This document shows positions 6,236 to 6,378 of a stretch of 6,378 nucleotides of DNA, in pieces. Under the pieces are notes generated by a model, which searched no databases, was not told where the DNA came from, and was given only the letters and a program-made list of their open reading frames with translations. Position numbers and translations under genes: made by a program. Source of the DNA: Alphaproteobacteria bacterium (GTDB lineage Bacteria > Pseudomonadota > Alphaproteobacteria > Rhodobacterales > Rhodobacteraceae). The stretch's first letter is position 1. Each line of letters opens with the position of its first letter. The stretch lies in the NCBI GenBank assembly GCA_003695135.1, contig RFIR01000211.1, positions 1 to 6,378 on the forward strand, written 5' to 3'.

Positions 6236-6239
6236 TCCT
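6236..6239 (-). promoter_or_regulatory. Ribosome-binding site of the regulator
   Basis: On the minus strand AGGA lies 6 nt before the ATG whose first base is 6229. The regulator frame stays open to the window edge but holds no other usual start codon, so this site supports the chosen start. Confidence 0.5.
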
Positions 6240-6268
6240 GTTGGATCCTTCGAAGCTGGAGCGCTGCA

Positions 6269-6284
6269 AGTTCGCTTGGGAACT
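6269..6284. repeat. Short inverted repeat upstream of the regulator (possible operator)
   Basis: AGTTC (6269-6273) and GAACT (6280-6284) are exact reverse complements separated by 6 nt, about 40 nt upstream of the regulator start. Fis-type regulators bind dyads, so autoregulation is conceivable, but five-base arms can arise by chance. No convincing -35/-10 or -24/-12 promoter was found around it. Confidence 0.25.
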
Positions 6285-6327
6285 GTCGCCGAAATCGCGC
6301 GCCAAGTCCAATTCCGATCGCATGCGC

Positions 6328-6378
6328 CTACTTTTTTGGCATCTCCTCGTATGCCTGCAAGGCGCGGCTCCCATATAC
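6328..6378 (-). CDS. Possible C-terminal end of an upstream minus-strand gene (partial)
   Basis: Reading the minus strand from the window edge, one frame gives 16 codons (VYGSRALQAYEEMPKK) and then TAG at 6330-6328, 98 nt before the regulator start. The peptide looks like a plausible protein tail and would place another gene co-directional with the regulator, but it is too short to identify and an open frame of this size is easily random. Confidence 0.25.
   Translation of the reverse strand, partial: VYGSRALQAYEEMPKK

Noticed and set aside
6336..6356. TGGCAT...ATGC as a sigma-54 (-24/-12) promoter
   Set aside because: The GG to GC spacing is 13 nt instead of the required 10, so it does not fit the sigma-54 consensus.

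Overview
The window looks like a high-GC alphaproteobacterial chromosome segment, probably Rhodobacteraceae-like. This is inferred from the strong GC bias at third codon positions, a GGAGGAGG ribosome-binding site of a style common in that group, and the gene families present. No taxonomic marker gene is visible, so the assignment is tentative.

Positions 1-4273 hold six tightly packed plus-strand genes that read as one operon, cut at its left edge. In order they are: (1) the C-terminal part of a thiamine-diphosphate 2-oxo-acid/acetoin dehydrogenase E1 beta subunit; (2) a free-standing 77-residue lipoyl-carrier protein; (3) an E2 acyltransferase core with no lipoyl or peripheral-subunit-binding domain; (4) a short lipoate-protein ligase (LplA)-like protein; (5) a Tat-exported small subunit of the gluconate-2-dehydrogenase subunit-3 type; (6) a GMC flavoprotein dehydrogenase with a C-x5-C-x3-C motif of the [3Fe-4S] FAD-dehydrogenase type. 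Genes 2/3 and 3/4 overlap by ATGA, genes 5/6 are 12 nt apart, and the operon ends in a UUCG-capped hairpin at 4299-4324.

The likely logic has two parts. Genes 1-4 form a cytoplasmic complex that cleaves a 2-oxo acid or acetoin-like ketone to an acyl-CoA. Its E2 is split into a swinging-arm protein and a catalytic core, and a dedicated enzyme may load lipoate onto the arm. Genes 5-6 form a periplasmic or membrane-facing alcohol/sugar dehydrogenase, whose large subunit probably rides out with the Tat-tagged small subunit. The dehydrogenase may produce the substrate, or a precursor, for the complex. The actual substrate cannot be read from the sequence.

Positions 4499-6229, minus strand, encode a convergent AcoR-family regulator with a GAF sensor, an AAA+ domain and a Fis-type HTH. 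Its AAA+ domain has lost the Walker A lysine, the Walker B acidic pair and the GAFTGA loop, so it probably does not work as a classical sigma-54 activator. Positions 6230-6378 hold short dyads and possibly the last codons of another minus-strand gene.

The most unusual features are the split E2 with a co-encoded ligase, its pairing with an exported GMC dehydrogenase, and the degenerate AcoR-type regulator.
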